From contig NZ_BMWA01000021.1 in NCBI RefSeq assembly GCF_014650995.1, forward strand, positions 1-64,000: a DNA stretch of 64,000 nt, in the 5' to 3' direction. Position 1 is the stretch's first letter, and the number at the start of each line of letters is the position of its first letter. The DNA comes from Streptomyces viridiviolaceus (GTDB lineage: Bacteria; Actinomycetota; Actinomycetes; Streptomycetales; Streptomycetaceae). Under the pieces are notes generated by a model. It did not search any database, was not told the DNA's origin, and was given only the letters and a program-made list of their open reading frames with translations. The position numbers and the translations under genes are program-made. Of this stretch, positions 10,086-18,643 are shown piece after piece.

Positions 10086-11080
10086 TCAGCGAACTGCAGA
10101 CGCCCGCGCTCCTGGTCGAGCAGGCGGCGCTGCGCCACAACCTCGACACGATGACGGCGGCGCTGCCCGGCGCGCGTCTGCGCCCGCACGTCAAGGCGCA
10201 CAAGTGCACGAGCCTGGCGAAGCTCCAGTACGCCAACGGGCATCGCGGCTTCACGTGCGCGACGGTCCGCGAGGTCGAGGCGATGGCCGGCGCCGGCCTG
10301 GGCGAGGACCTCCTCCTGGCCAACGAGGTGCTCGACACCCGACGCCTGGGACGTCTGGTCGACGACGGCCACCGCGTGACCGTCGCCGTGGACTCGGCCG
10401 AGACGATCGAGGCCGCCGTCGCCGGCGGAGTACGCGAGGTCCTCATCGACGTCAACGTCGGACTGCCGCGCTGCGGCTGCTCCCCGGACATGGCCGGCGC
10501 GCTCGCCGACCTCGCCCGGCGGTCCGGACTGACCGTGCGCGGGGTCATGGGCTACGAGGGGCACCTCATGCTCGTGGAGAAGGAGGCGGAACGCCGGGAC
10601 AGTACCGAGCAGGCGATGGAGCACCTGCTCGCCGCGAGCGCCGCCGTCGGCGGGGAACTGATCAGCGCGGGAGGGACCGGCACGTACGCCGTCAACACCT
10701 GGGCCGACGAGATCCAGGCCGGCTCCTACGCGCTCATGGACACCGCCTACCAGCAGCTCGGCCAGCCCTTCCGGCAGGCCCTCTTCGTCCTCGGCCGGGT
10801 CATCTCGGTGTCGTCCGGCTGGGCCGTCGCCGACGTCGGGCTGAAGGCGCTCAGCCTGGACCACGGGCTGCCTCGCATCGACGGCGCCGAGGTCTGGTTC
10901 TGCTCCGACGAGCACACCACGTTCCGGCCCGACGGCATGCCCGCGCCCGCCGTGGGAGACCTCGTCCGGGTGCAGCCCGCCCACGTCGATCCCACCGTGG
11001 CGCTCCACGACAGCCTCTACCTGGTCGACGGGCCGGACGTCCTCGACCGATGGCCGGTCGACATGCGCGGCTGGCGATGA
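10079..11080 (+). CDS. fold-type III PLP enzyme, D-threonine aldolase-like
   Basis: 333-residue alanine-racemase-fold enzyme of the D-threonine aldolase/D-serine dehydratase group. The PLP lysine is Lys39 in RPHVKAHK. Near the C-terminus PAHVDPTVALHD gives His302 and Asp304. In known enzymes an H-x-D metal site marks D-threonine aldolases, while D-serine dehydratases have H-x-C; I therefore favour retro-aldol cleavage of a beta-hydroxy D-amino acid. The metal-motif rule is recalled family knowledge. It overlaps the oxidase gene by seven bases and sits 44 bases before the ceramidase gene. Confidence 0.75.
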   Translation: MLISELQTPALLVEQAALRHNLDTMTAALPGARLRPHVKAHKCTSLAKLQYANGHRGFTCATVREVEAMAGAGLGEDLLLANEVLDTRRLGRLVDDGHRVTVAVDSAETIEAAVAGGVREVLIDVNVGLPRCGCSPDMAGALADLARRSGLTVRGVMGYEGHLMLVEKEAERRDSTEQAMEHLLAASAAVGGELISAGGTGTYAVNTWADEIQAGSYALMDTAYQQLGQPFRQALFVLGRVISVSSGWAVADVGLKALSLDHGLPRIDGAEVWFCSDEHTTFRPDGMPAPAVGDLVRVQPAHVDPTVALHDSLYLVDGPDVLDRWPVDMRGWR

Positions 11081-11124
11081 CGCACCGCTCACGAATGCCC
11101 CCACCCATGTGAAGGCAGGAAACC

Positions 11125-13164
11125 GTGGACACACCCGAACTCACCCGCAGACGAGGACTCCAGCTGATGGCCGCGGCCGCCGGTCTGGCGCTCGGCGCCG
11201 GAAGGGCCGCGGCAGCGGACACGCCCGGCCCGTCGCCGTACCTGGTCGGCCGCGGCATCGCGGACATCACCGGCGCCGCGGCAGAGAGCGGCATGATGGG
11301 CTACTCGAAGTTCGACCAGCAGACCAGCGGCATCCATCAACGGCTGCGGGCACGGGCGTTCGTCATCGTCGATCCCGCGAGCGGCAACCGCATCGCCTGG
11401 TGCAACGCCGACCAGGGCATCCTCCCGTTCGCCGTCTTCCGTGCGGTGCTGGCCGAACTGGCCGCCGCACACGGCACCGTCTACACCGAGCAGAACGTCT
11501 CGCTCAGCGCCACCCACACCCACGCGGGGCCGGGCGGTTGCAGCCACGACCTCGCCTACAACCTTGCGACCCTCGGTTTCCAGCGGCAGAACTTCGACGC
11601 GGTGGTCGGCGGCATCGTCGAGGCGATCACCATCGCCCACGCCGACCTCCGACCCGGCACGATCACGCTGGGCCGCGGTGAACTCACCGACGCGAGCGTC
11701 AACCGTTCCCGCCGGGCCTTCGAACGCAATCCCCAGGCGGACAAGGACGCCTACCCCCTCGGCATCGACCCAGCGATGACCGTGCTGCGCTTCCGCCAGG
11801 GCCACACCGACGTCGGTGCGATCACCTGGTTCCCCACCCACGGCACCTCGATGACCAACGGCAACACCCTGATCAGCGGCGACAACAAGGGCTACGCCGC
11901 CTACGCGTGGGAGCACGACACCGCCGGGGTGCGCTACCTCGACGACACGCCCGGCTTCGTCGCCGCCTTCCCCCAGACCAATGCCGGCGACATGTCGCCC
12001 AACCTGAACCTCCGGCCCGGATCCGGGCCGACCGAGGACGAGTTCGAAAACACCCGACTCATCGGCCTGCGTCAGTCCAGCGCCGCGCAGCGCATCCATG
12101 CCTCCGCCACCACCCCGGTCAGCGGTGGCATCGACTCCCGTCTGCGCTACGTCGACATGTCCCAGGTCCAGGTCGACGGCCGCTACACCCCCGACGGCCG
12201 TACGCACCACACCTGTTCCGGCGTCATCGGCCTGTCCACGCTGGCCGGCAGTCTCGAGGACGGGCCGGGCATCCCCGGACTCCTCGAGGGCACGCCCTCC
12301 CCGCTGACGCCGCTGATCGAGCGCATCAACTCGAAGGTCCCGCAGTGGCTCGCCGACGAGCAGTCCCCCAAGACCTCTGTCGTCCCCGGCGGACTGCTCC
12401 AGGCGACACCCGACGTCCTGCCGCTGCAACTGCTCAGGATCGGCCAGCTGTACGTGGTCGGCGGCCCCGCCGAGTACACCATCGTCGCCGGACTCCGCAT
12501 CCGCCGTGCCGTGGCCGAGGAACTCGGCGTCCCGCTGGAGAACGTCCTGATGCAGGGTTACACCAACGGGTACAGCCAGTACGTCACCACGCCCGAGGAG
12601 TACGACAGCCAGCAGTACGAAGGCGCCTCCACGCTCTTCGGTCGGTACACCACACCCGCGTACCAGCAGGAGTTCGCCGAGCTGGCCGCTTCGATGCGCC
12701 AGGGCACCCGGCTCCCTCTCGGGACGCCGCCCTCCTCCCCCGCCATCGGAATCTTGAACGTACAGCCCGGCGTCGTCCTGGACAGCCCCGGCCTGCTGCG
12801 CTCCTACGGTCAGGTACTCACCGACGCGGCAACCGCCTACCGGACGGGCCGGCAGGTGACCGTCGTCTTCGTCACCGGCCATCCCAAGAACGACCTGCAC
12901 CGCGGCGGCACCTTCCTGGAGATCCAGCAGCTCCAGGAAGGCCGCTGGGTGCGCTGCCTCGACGACGGCGACTGGCGGACGACGTACCGCTGGAAGCGCA
13001 CCAACGCCCTGACCGGTGAGTCCACCGCGACCGTCACCTGGGACATCGCGCCGGACACCCCGCCGGGCACGTACCGGGTCGTCCACCACGGCGCCGCAAA
13101 AAACGCTCTGACGGGTGCAGTCAGCACGTTCACCGGCACCTCACGCCCCTTCACCGTCTCCTGA
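11125..13164 (+). CDS. neutral ceramidase, Tat-exported
   Basis: 679-residue neutral/alkaline ceramidase, which hydrolyses ceramide to a sphingoid base and a fatty acid. The GTG start has AGGAAACC before it. The N-terminus carries a twin-arginine type signal (TRRRGLQLMAAAAGLALGAG), so the enzyme acts outside the cell. The nucleophile motif NAGDMSPN contains Ser291. Zinc-ligand region SATHTHAGPGG and WFPTHGTSM are also family hallmarks. Residues from about 520 form the C-terminal beta-sandwich. It is the last gene of the operon that starts at 5762, so a secreted sphingolipid hydrolase is linked here to uptake and aldehyde-oxidising enzymes. Confidence 0.9.
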   Translation: MDTPELTRRRGLQLMAAAAGLALGAGRAAAADTPGPSPYLVGRGIADITGAAAESGMMGYSKFDQQTSGIHQRLRARAFVIVDPASGNRIAWCNADQGILPFAVFRAVLAELAAAHGTVYTEQNVSLSATHTHAGPGGCSHDLAYNLATLGFQRQNFDAVVGGIVEAITIAHADLRPGTITLGRGELTDASVNRSRRAFERNPQADKDAYPLGIDPAMTVLRFRQGHTDVGAITWFPTHGTSMTNGNTLISGDNKGYAAYAWEHDTAGVRYLDDTPGFVAAFPQTNAGDMSPNLNLRPGSGPTEDEFENTRLIGLRQSSAAQRIHASATTPVSGGIDSRLRYVDMSQVQVDGRYTPDGRTHHTCSGVIGLSTLAGSLEDGPGIPGLLEGTPSPLTPLIERINSKVPQWLADEQSPKTSVVPGGLLQATPDVLPLQLLRIGQLYVVGGPAEYTIVAGLRIRRAVAEELGVPLENVLMQGYTNGYSQYVTTPEEYDSQQYEGASTLFGRYTTPAYQQEFAELAASMRQGTRLPLGTPPSSPAIGILNVQPGVVLDSPGLLRSYGQVLTDAATAYRTGRQVTVVFVTGHPKNDLHRGGTFLEIQQLQEGRWVRCLDDGDWRTTYRWKRTNALTGESTATVTWDIAPDTPPGTYRVVHHGAAKNALTGAVSTFTGTSRPFTVS

Positions 13165-13237
13165 ACGCCGTCCCTGCCCGGACCCCGAGCTCCCGGTGAG
13201 CCCGTCAGCGACGCAGCAGTCCCGGCTCGGCCGGACC

Positions 13238-13444
13238 ATGATGAACCTGGCGTGCACCCCGTTGATGACGGTCCACCGGGTGAAGTCATTTCCGCTGACC
13301 TCGCTGCAGGTCCACGCGATCGAAGAGGTCCGCGCCGGCGACGTGCGGTTCGAGATCGACGCGGACTCCGAGTCCTTGGCCGCCGAGGTTGCGGGTGCTG
13401 TGGCGGTATGGGCACGAGGCGGGGAGGGATCGCGCATCGCGTGA
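13238..13444 (+). CDS. possible small protein, 68 residues
   Basis: An open frame starting MMNLACTPLMTV and ending at the base of a strong hairpin. It has no ribosome site that stands out and no domain I recognise. The stretch after residue 30 (GDVRFEIDADSESLAAEVAGAV) looks protein-like and could be the tail of a lost gene. It may equally be chance. Confidence 0.2.
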   Translation: MMNLACTPLMTVHRVKSFPLTSLQVHAIEEVRAGDVRFEIDADSESLAAEVAGAVAVWARGGEGSRIA

Positions 13445-13459
13445 TGCGTGATCCCTCCC
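13422..13459. terminator. GC-rich hairpin, probable terminator
   Basis: GGGAGGGATC at 13422-13431 pairs perfectly with GATCCCTCCC at 13450-13459. An inner CGCAT/ATGCG pairing extends the stem. It lies just past the 3' end of the minus-strand aldolase remnant (13484) and past the plus-strand operon. Confidence 0.65.
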
Positions 13460-13483
13460 GTGAGCGTGCCGGTCGCTTCCCGT

Positions 13484-14066
13484 TCAGTCGAACAGGTCGG
13501 GCTGTTCGGCGATGATCTCCTCGTGCAGGGGCCGCAGGGACAGCCATCCGAACAGGTGGTTGCCGGTCTGGCGGTGGACGTCGGTGGCGGTGGCGTGGTC
13601 GATCGAACGGGGCTCCCCCGCGGCCATGGCCAGCAGTTGCGCCTGGCAGGAACGTTCCATGCTGATGAACCACCATGCCGTCTCGGCCACGCTGTGGCCC
13701 ACTGTCAGCAGGCCGTGGTTGGCCAGGATCACGGCCTTGTGCTGTCCGAGCGCCCTGCCGATCCGGATGCCCTCCTCGCGGTCGGTGACCACACCGCCGA
13801 ACTCTTCGTAGAGGCCGTGGTCGTCGTAGAACTGGCAGGCGTCCTGGGTGATCGGGTCCAGCCGCCCGGCCAGCACCGCGGCGAACCCGGAGGGCTCCCG
13901 CCCGGCCGCTTCGCGGCGGTCGACCGCCGCCGGTGCGGGGCGCGGGCCTCGCCGTTCTTCTGCGCAGCCAGCCGGCCTGCTGCAGCGCGACCCGGGCGAG
14001 GTCGACGCCGGACAGCTCCGGGGCGCCGCTTATGCCGGTCTGGCCGGTGGTGGTCTGCTCGGTCAC
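13484..14066 (-). pseudogene. chimeric remnant: DciA-like (DUF721) N-terminus joined to class II aldolase C-terminus
   Basis: Reading the minus strand from a GTG at 14066 gives VTEQTTTG, then SGVDLARVALQQA, a typical start of actinobacterial DUF721 (DciA-like) proteins. A frame change near 13975 leads to LAAQKNGEARAP, and another near 13900 to REPSGFAAVLAG, both again DUF721-like. Without a stop the frame continues from about 13865 as a class II aldolase/adducin C-terminal half (PITQDACQFYDDHGLYEEF, KAVILANHGLLTVG, then HLFGWLSLRPLHEEI). The aldolase lacks its N-terminal half with the metal-binding histidines. Two genes appear fused by deletion. Plasmid-borne DUF721 genes suggest the region once carried mobile DNA. 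Confidence 0.6.
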
Positions 14067-14252
14067 ATCGGCCCGGCCCGGGGTCCTTGTGCTGGATGCC
14101 CCGGGCCGACGGCCTGCACCACCAGTGCCAGTGGTCGATTCCCTGGCAGGCCACCAAAGGCAGCGAGACAATCACACGACAGAGACGCCGAGTTGTGCCT
14201 CGGAGTAGGCCAGGCAAAAGCAGCAGGCGGCGCGGTCTCCACCGTGGTCGGC

Positions 14253-14605
14253 ATGGGAACCGAAACCCTGGGCGCCGCGGTCTCAGCGGCCCGCCGCGCC
14301 GGCGAAGCCATCCGCTCGGGAGCCTCCCACGCGGGGGAGACCGAGCCGCGGTGGCACGTGATGACAGTGTGCACGTCCGCCGAGGAGGTGGCGCCCGGTG
14401 GGAAGCTGCCGGAGCCGCTCGCCCGACTCGGCGACGCCATCGACACCGAGCTGCGCCCCGCCCCCGGTGAACGCGGGACGGAACTGGCCTCCCGGCTGCA
14501 CGACAAGGAGCATGCCGGGCTGCGCGGTACCGCCGAGCGGGTGACCGGACACGACACGGTCCAGGAACTGCGGACCGCGCTGCGGCAGGCCAAGGCGCTA
14601 CGGCG
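14253..14605 (+). pseudogene. truncated Streptomyces conserved protein found beside zinc alcohol dehydrogenases
   Basis: From ATG 14253 the frame reads GTETLGAAVSAARRAGEAI, then WHVMTVCTSAEEVAP and LPEPLARLGDAIDTELRPAP. I recognise this as a small conserved streptomycete protein usually encoded just before a zinc-dependent alcohol dehydrogenase; its function is unknown to me. The frame runs on to 14663 without its normal ending. After about 14600 the sequence belongs to the dehydrogenase in another frame. The gene therefore lost its 3' end to the deletion that beheaded its neighbour. Confidence 0.5.
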
Positions 14606-15286
14606 CTGTTCGCCTCCGACTCGGCGCCCACCGGGTGGATGGGTGCCGACCTCGGCGGGGTGAAGCCGGGCGACGTGGTCGCCGTGTGGGGGTGCGGAGC
14701 AGTCGGCCAGATGGCCGCGCGGGCCGCGATACTGCTCGGCGCCGGCCGGGTCATCGCCATCGACCGCTTCGAGTACCGTCCGGACGTGACCCGCCGGCAC
14801 GTCGGCGCGGAGACCCTCAACTACGAGAAGACCGACATCGACGCCGAGCTGCGCGAGATGAGCGGCGGCCGCGGCCCGGACGTGTGCATCGAGGCCGTCG
14901 GCATGGAAGCCCACCCCGGAACCCAGCAGCTCTACGACCAAGCCAAACAGCAGCTGCGCCTGCAGACCGACCGGTCCGCCGCCGTACGCCAGGCCATCCA
15001 GGCATGCCGCAAGGGCGGCAGCGTATTCGTCCCCGGCGTCTTCGCGGGCTTCGTCGACAAATTCCCGCTCGGCGCGGTCATGAACAAGGGCCTGACCCTG
15101 CGCAGTGCCCAGCAGCACGGCCACCGCTACATCCCCATGCGCCTGGAGCGCATGGAAAGGGGCGAGCTGAAGACAGCCCACCTGGCCACCCACATCATGT
15201 CCCTCGATGACGGGCCGAAGGGATACCACCTCTTCAAGGAGAAACTCGACGGATGTGTACGCGCCGTCTTCCAGCCCGGCCGGTGA
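14606..15286 (+). pseudogene. zinc-dependent alcohol/formaldehyde dehydrogenase, N-terminus deleted
   Basis: The frame that contains ATG 14639 shows homology from 14606 (LFASDSAPTGWMGADLGG). It continues with the Rossmann motif VAVWGCGAVGQMAARAA, the acidic NAD loop AIDRFEYR, and GGSVFVPGVFAGFVDKFP. This is the C-terminal 60 percent of a glutathione-independent formaldehyde-dehydrogenase-like MDR enzyme. The GroES-like catalytic domain with the zinc ligands is absent. A 215-residue product starting at 14639 could be made but should not be catalytic. The junction with the preceding remnant lies at about 14600. Confidence 0.75.
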
Positions 15287-15536
15287 TGAGGGACCCCGGC
15301 ACAGGCTCGTCGCAGGGAAATGCCAGGGTGCCGCGGGTGGCAGGCCTGCGACACCCGTGACGAGGACACGGGCTGTTAACGCAGTGCCCACCAGTGGCTG
15401 CGGAGTTCCCGAGAGAGCGCCCCGCACCTCGAAGAGCACCGCGTCGCCATGTCCTCCGCCGTGCAGGAACAGTACGACGCCCTCTGCCGCCACCGGTGAG
15501 GGCCGGCCCCCCGGCTCCGGGCGCGCCGCAGTGGTG

Positions 15537-16370
15537 TCACAGCATCTCCAGCGGCCGTTTGCTCCCCGGCGGCGGGAACGCCCGGTCCAGGGTCGCGAGA
15601 TCCTCGGCGGTCAGGTCCACCTCCAGAGCCGCCCTGTTCTCCTCGACGTGCGCGCGGGAGGACGCCTTCGGGATCGCGATGACGTCCTCGTGCCGCAGGA
15701 CCCAGGCCAGGGCGATCTGCGCGGGCGTCGCACCGTGGGCGGCTGCCACGTCCCGCAGCGCCGTGTGGCCGAGCAGACGGCCCTGCTCGACCGGCGAGTA
15801 CGCCATGACGGGGATCGACAGTTCACGGCACCTGGGCAGCAGACTGTACTCAGGCCCTCGACGGCTGAGGTTGTACAGCACCTGGTCGGTCTGCGGCCCG
15901 GCTCCGGGCGGCAGGTCCGCGAGATCATCCACGTCCAGGTTGCTCACCCCCCAGGAGCGGATGGCACCCTCCCGTACCAGGGACTCGAACGCCTCGACCG
16001 TCTCCTCCAGCGGCACGGCTCCACGCCAGTGCAGCAGGTACAGGTCGATCCGGTCCGTGCGCAGACGACGCAGGCTCCCCCGGCATGCCTCGGCCACTCC
16101 ACCGGCGTCCGCATGGGAGGGGAGCACCTTGCTGACCAGGAAGATCTCGTCCCGCCGTCCGGCCACCGCCTCGGCCACCACTTCCTCCGCCGCGCCGTCC
16201 CCGTACATCTCCGCGGTGTCGATGAGGGTCATTCCCAGGTCCAGTCCGGCGCGCAGGGCCGACACCTCGGCCGCGCGGCGCCCGGGAACCTCCCCCATCC
16301 CCCAGGTGCCCTGACCGAGCGCCGTGACCGCAACCCCGCAAGGAAGGATGACCGTCCGCGGATCCGCCAT
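15537..16370 (-). CDS. aldo/keto reductase
   Basis: 277-residue NADPH-dependent aldo/keto reductase. The catalytic tetrad is complete: Asp51 and Tyr56 (LIDTAEMYGDG), Lys81 (LVSKV) and His114 (YLLHWRG). The C-terminal cofactor motif IPKASSRAHVEENRAAL is also present. The start at 16370 has GGAGGAAGCC directly before ATG; the longer frame to 16511 has no such site. The gene stands alone between remnants. Substrate unknown; relatives reduce small aldehydes and ketones. Confidence 0.87.
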   Translation of the reverse strand: MADPRTVILPCGVAVTALGQGTWGMGEVPGRRAAEVSALRAGLDLGMTLIDTAEMYGDGAAEEVVAEAVAGRRDEIFLVSKVLPSHADAGGVAEACRGSLRRLRTDRIDLYLLHWRGAVPLEETVEAFESLVREGAIRSWGVSNLDVDDLADLPPGAGPQTDQVLYNLSRRGPEYSLLPRCRELSIPVMAYSPVEQGRLLGHTALRDVAAAHGATPAQIALAWVLRHEDVIAIPKASSRAHVEENRAALEVDLTAEDLATLDRAFPPPGSKRPLEML

Positions 16371-16874
16371 GGCTTCCTCCTGGATGTAAGGGTGGCCAAG
16401 ACTGCCAACCACCAACTGCACCACGACATACATCTCCAGATCGGAACGGAATCCTCTCAGACCGGAATGCGATTCTCCTGCGGCACGCGCCGAGATCCCC
16501 CGTGGGCCCATGGTTCATCCAGCGAAAGCCGTCCGCGTCGCGCGGCCGCCGCACCGATGTGATCGGGATCTTTCCGAATGGCACCCCGATCACCGACCCG
16601 CGGCCCGGGCCGGGCGCCCAGCGCAGGAGGGAGCTTGCGCGATCCCCCGGGTGCGGGGCACATCATGCTGCACCGCCGTCACCCACCACACGGATGCCAG
16701 CGTGTACCGCCGCTGAGCAAGGAGCCGATGCCCCTCAACCGGCCCCCACCACGAAGATGTACGTCGTAACGCGCACGTCGCTCTCCAAGCGGAAACGTTC
16801 TGCCGTCAAACCTTCAAGATCATGAATGCGAGCAGCGCCGTCGTCGAAGCGGGCTGCGCCAACTGTCGGGGCTT
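16371..16874. other. gene-free stretch
   Basis: About 500 bases between two minus-strand genes. Short frames on both strands have no family features. The part next to 16370 must hold the aldo/keto reductase promoter, but I could not identify its elements. Confidence 0.45.
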
Positions 16875-17975
16875 TCAACGAGGCTGGCCGAGTGCTGCCG
16901 CTGGACGCAGGTTCTCCTCGAGTTCTTCGGCCATGGCCGCGCCGGCCAATGCCCGTCCCAGTCGGGGTGCCTGTTTGAACAGGTTGTGCCCGGCGGCGAA
17001 AAAGATCCTGTCGGCTTCCCAGACCGCCATGCCGTCTTCGCTCCACGGCAGGCTTGTCACCCAGCAGTGCAGGTACTCGACGGGCTCGGGATCGAGGCCG
17101 GGCAATGCGCGGGAGACGTACGCGCGGGCGCGGTCGCTGAGCGCCGCCAGTGCATCGGGGTCCGCGAAGCTGCCGTCCTCCCGTACGTCGACCGTTTGGC
17201 TGAGGCCCACCGCATATCGGCCGTTGCCGGGGTAGGGGGCTGCGTAGACGCCGACCTCGCCGAAGTCGCCACTGCTGTCCTGCAGGCAGGCGACCCGTTC
17301 CGGGGGTGCCCCCCTCACCTGGAAGGTGAGGCGGACGTGGGCTGCCGGTCGTATGGGTAGCGAAAGCCCTACGTTGCGCGCCAGCCGCGCCGTGCCCAGG
17401 CCCGCGCACACCACGGCCGTTGCATACTCTTCGCGGCCGACGGCGCTGAGCACTTCCACCGTGCCGTGACCCGTCGGATGCAGCGAGACGACCTCGTCGG
17501 TGACCACAGAGTCACCCAGCGCGTCGGCCAGGCTCTCGACCGCGACACGGGTGCGGATGGCGCCGCCGTCCTCATCGAGCATCGCGGGACCGCGGTAGTC
17601 GGCAAGCAGCGGCATGCGGGCGTGAAGCTCGGCGCTGTCCACGGTCCGGACCGGTATGCCGCCGACATCCTGCAGAACACGCAGTCTCCCAGGAACGGGA
17701 CCGCCCAGGGCGACCACTCCGTCATGGGAGATCAGTTCGGCGCCCAACCGGTCGGCCCACTCGTCCCAGACGGCGCGGCCCTGCCGGGTGAATTCGACCA
17801 GGCGGGCGTCGTCGTGCGCGTGGCGGAAGATGCGGGACTGACCACTGGACTGCCCGTGGCCCGGAGCGCCGCTTTCGTAGACCCGCGCCGTCGTTCCGCG
17901 TTCGGCCAGTGCATAGGCGGTGCAGAGGCCGACGATGCCGGCTCCTACCACGGCCACCTCGGGAACCCGGTTCAT
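16875..17975 (-). CDS. FAD-dependent amine/amino acid oxidase (DAO, sarcosine/N-methyltryptophan oxidase-like)
   Basis: 366-residue flavoenzyme of the DAO superfamily. The FAD motif VAVVGAGIVGLCTAYALAERG is at the N-terminus. SSGQSRIFRHAH at about 43-54 resembles the flavin-attachment region of monomeric sarcosine oxidase and N-methyltryptophan oxidase (SSHGxSRxxR). The ending FFAAGHNLFKQAPRLGRALA is the second FAD contact, but the usual catalytic-loop Lys/Cys there cannot be assigned with confidence. These enzymes oxidise secondary or tertiary amines. A weak GAGG lies before the start. No operon partner. Confidence 0.82.
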   Translation of the reverse strand: MNRVPEVAVVGAGIVGLCTAYALAERGTTARVYESGAPGHGQSSGQSRIFRHAHDDARLVEFTRQGRAVWDEWADRLGAELISHDGVVALGGPVPGRLRVLQDVGGIPVRTVDSAELHARMPLLADYRGPAMLDEDGGAIRTRVAVESLADALGDSVVTDEVVSLHPTGHGTVEVLSAVGREEYATAVVCAGLGTARLARNVGLSLPIRPAAHVRLTFQVRGAPPERVACLQDSSGDFGEVGVYAAPYPGNGRYAVGLSQTVDVREDGSFADPDALAALSDRARAYVSRALPGLDPEPVEYLHCWVTSLPWSEDGMAVWEADRIFFAAGHNLFKQAPRLGRALAGAAMAEELEENLRPAAALGQPR

Positions 17976-18436
17976 TCGATCGCCTCACTTCGCGTCCCGC
18001 AGCTGTCCCCTACGGAGCGGGGGTCAGGTGCATCTGTCGCCGCCACGAACCGGTGGGTGACTGGACCCAGTGGGCGGCACTGCCAGGCTCTATGTGACGC
18101 GGCCGCGGAACCGCGTCCTCTTCAGCCTTACACCGGTCCGGAATATGTCAACCGGCCACCTCGGACGGCCGCCGTGACCGACCGGCGGAGAGTCGCGGGG
18201 TCGGATGTCCTGGTCCGAGGCCTGGGGATGTCCGAGCAGGACATCGGACGGGCTGGTGATTCCGTGGCTGCCTGGAGCAGCAGGCAACAGCAGGGGTTCC
18301 GCTCGCTGGAGGTGTCCACCCGCCGGACGTGGTGACAGCGACCGAAGCGCTGGGTGCTGGAGTGACCTTGCATCATGATCAGCCAGGCAGCTGCCGCTGC
18401 CGGCATGGGGCGAGCGGTGGCTGTATCCCGTGGTGT
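17976..18436. other. gene-free stretch
   Basis: About 460 bases without a supported gene. It separates the flavoenzyme start from transposase debris. Nothing beyond compositional background is visible. Confidence 0.4.
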
Positions 18437-18643
18437 GTGAGCTATGCGGATGGGGGCGGGCTGACCGCTGCGGGGCGTCAGCGCCGGGAGCCGGTGCGGA
18501 TGCAGGCGGCCGAGCTGTTCGAGCAGAAGATCAAGCCGCCGGAGATGGCACGGCGTTTGCGGGTGAGCCTGAAATCGGCCTGCCAGTGGCATCAGCCGTG
18601 GCGGGACGGCGGTGTTCAGGCTCTGGCCTCGCGTGGTCCGCGC
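18437..18643 (+). mobile_element. IS630-type transposase N-terminal fragment
   Basis: From a possible GTG at 18437 the frame reads SYADGGGLTAAGRQRREP, then AAELFEQKIKPPEMARRLRV and WHQPWRDGGVQALASRGP. This is the HTH region of Streptomyces IS630-family transposases, normally followed by the DDE domain. Here homology stops at about 18643, where the sequence becomes the tail of the minus-strand zinc-ribbon gene. It is a dead end fragment of about 65 codons. Confidence 0.65.

Noticed and set aside
16735..17409. Second minus-strand frame over the flavoenzyme gene
   Set aside because: Overlaps the DAO gene in another frame and has no recognisable sequence.
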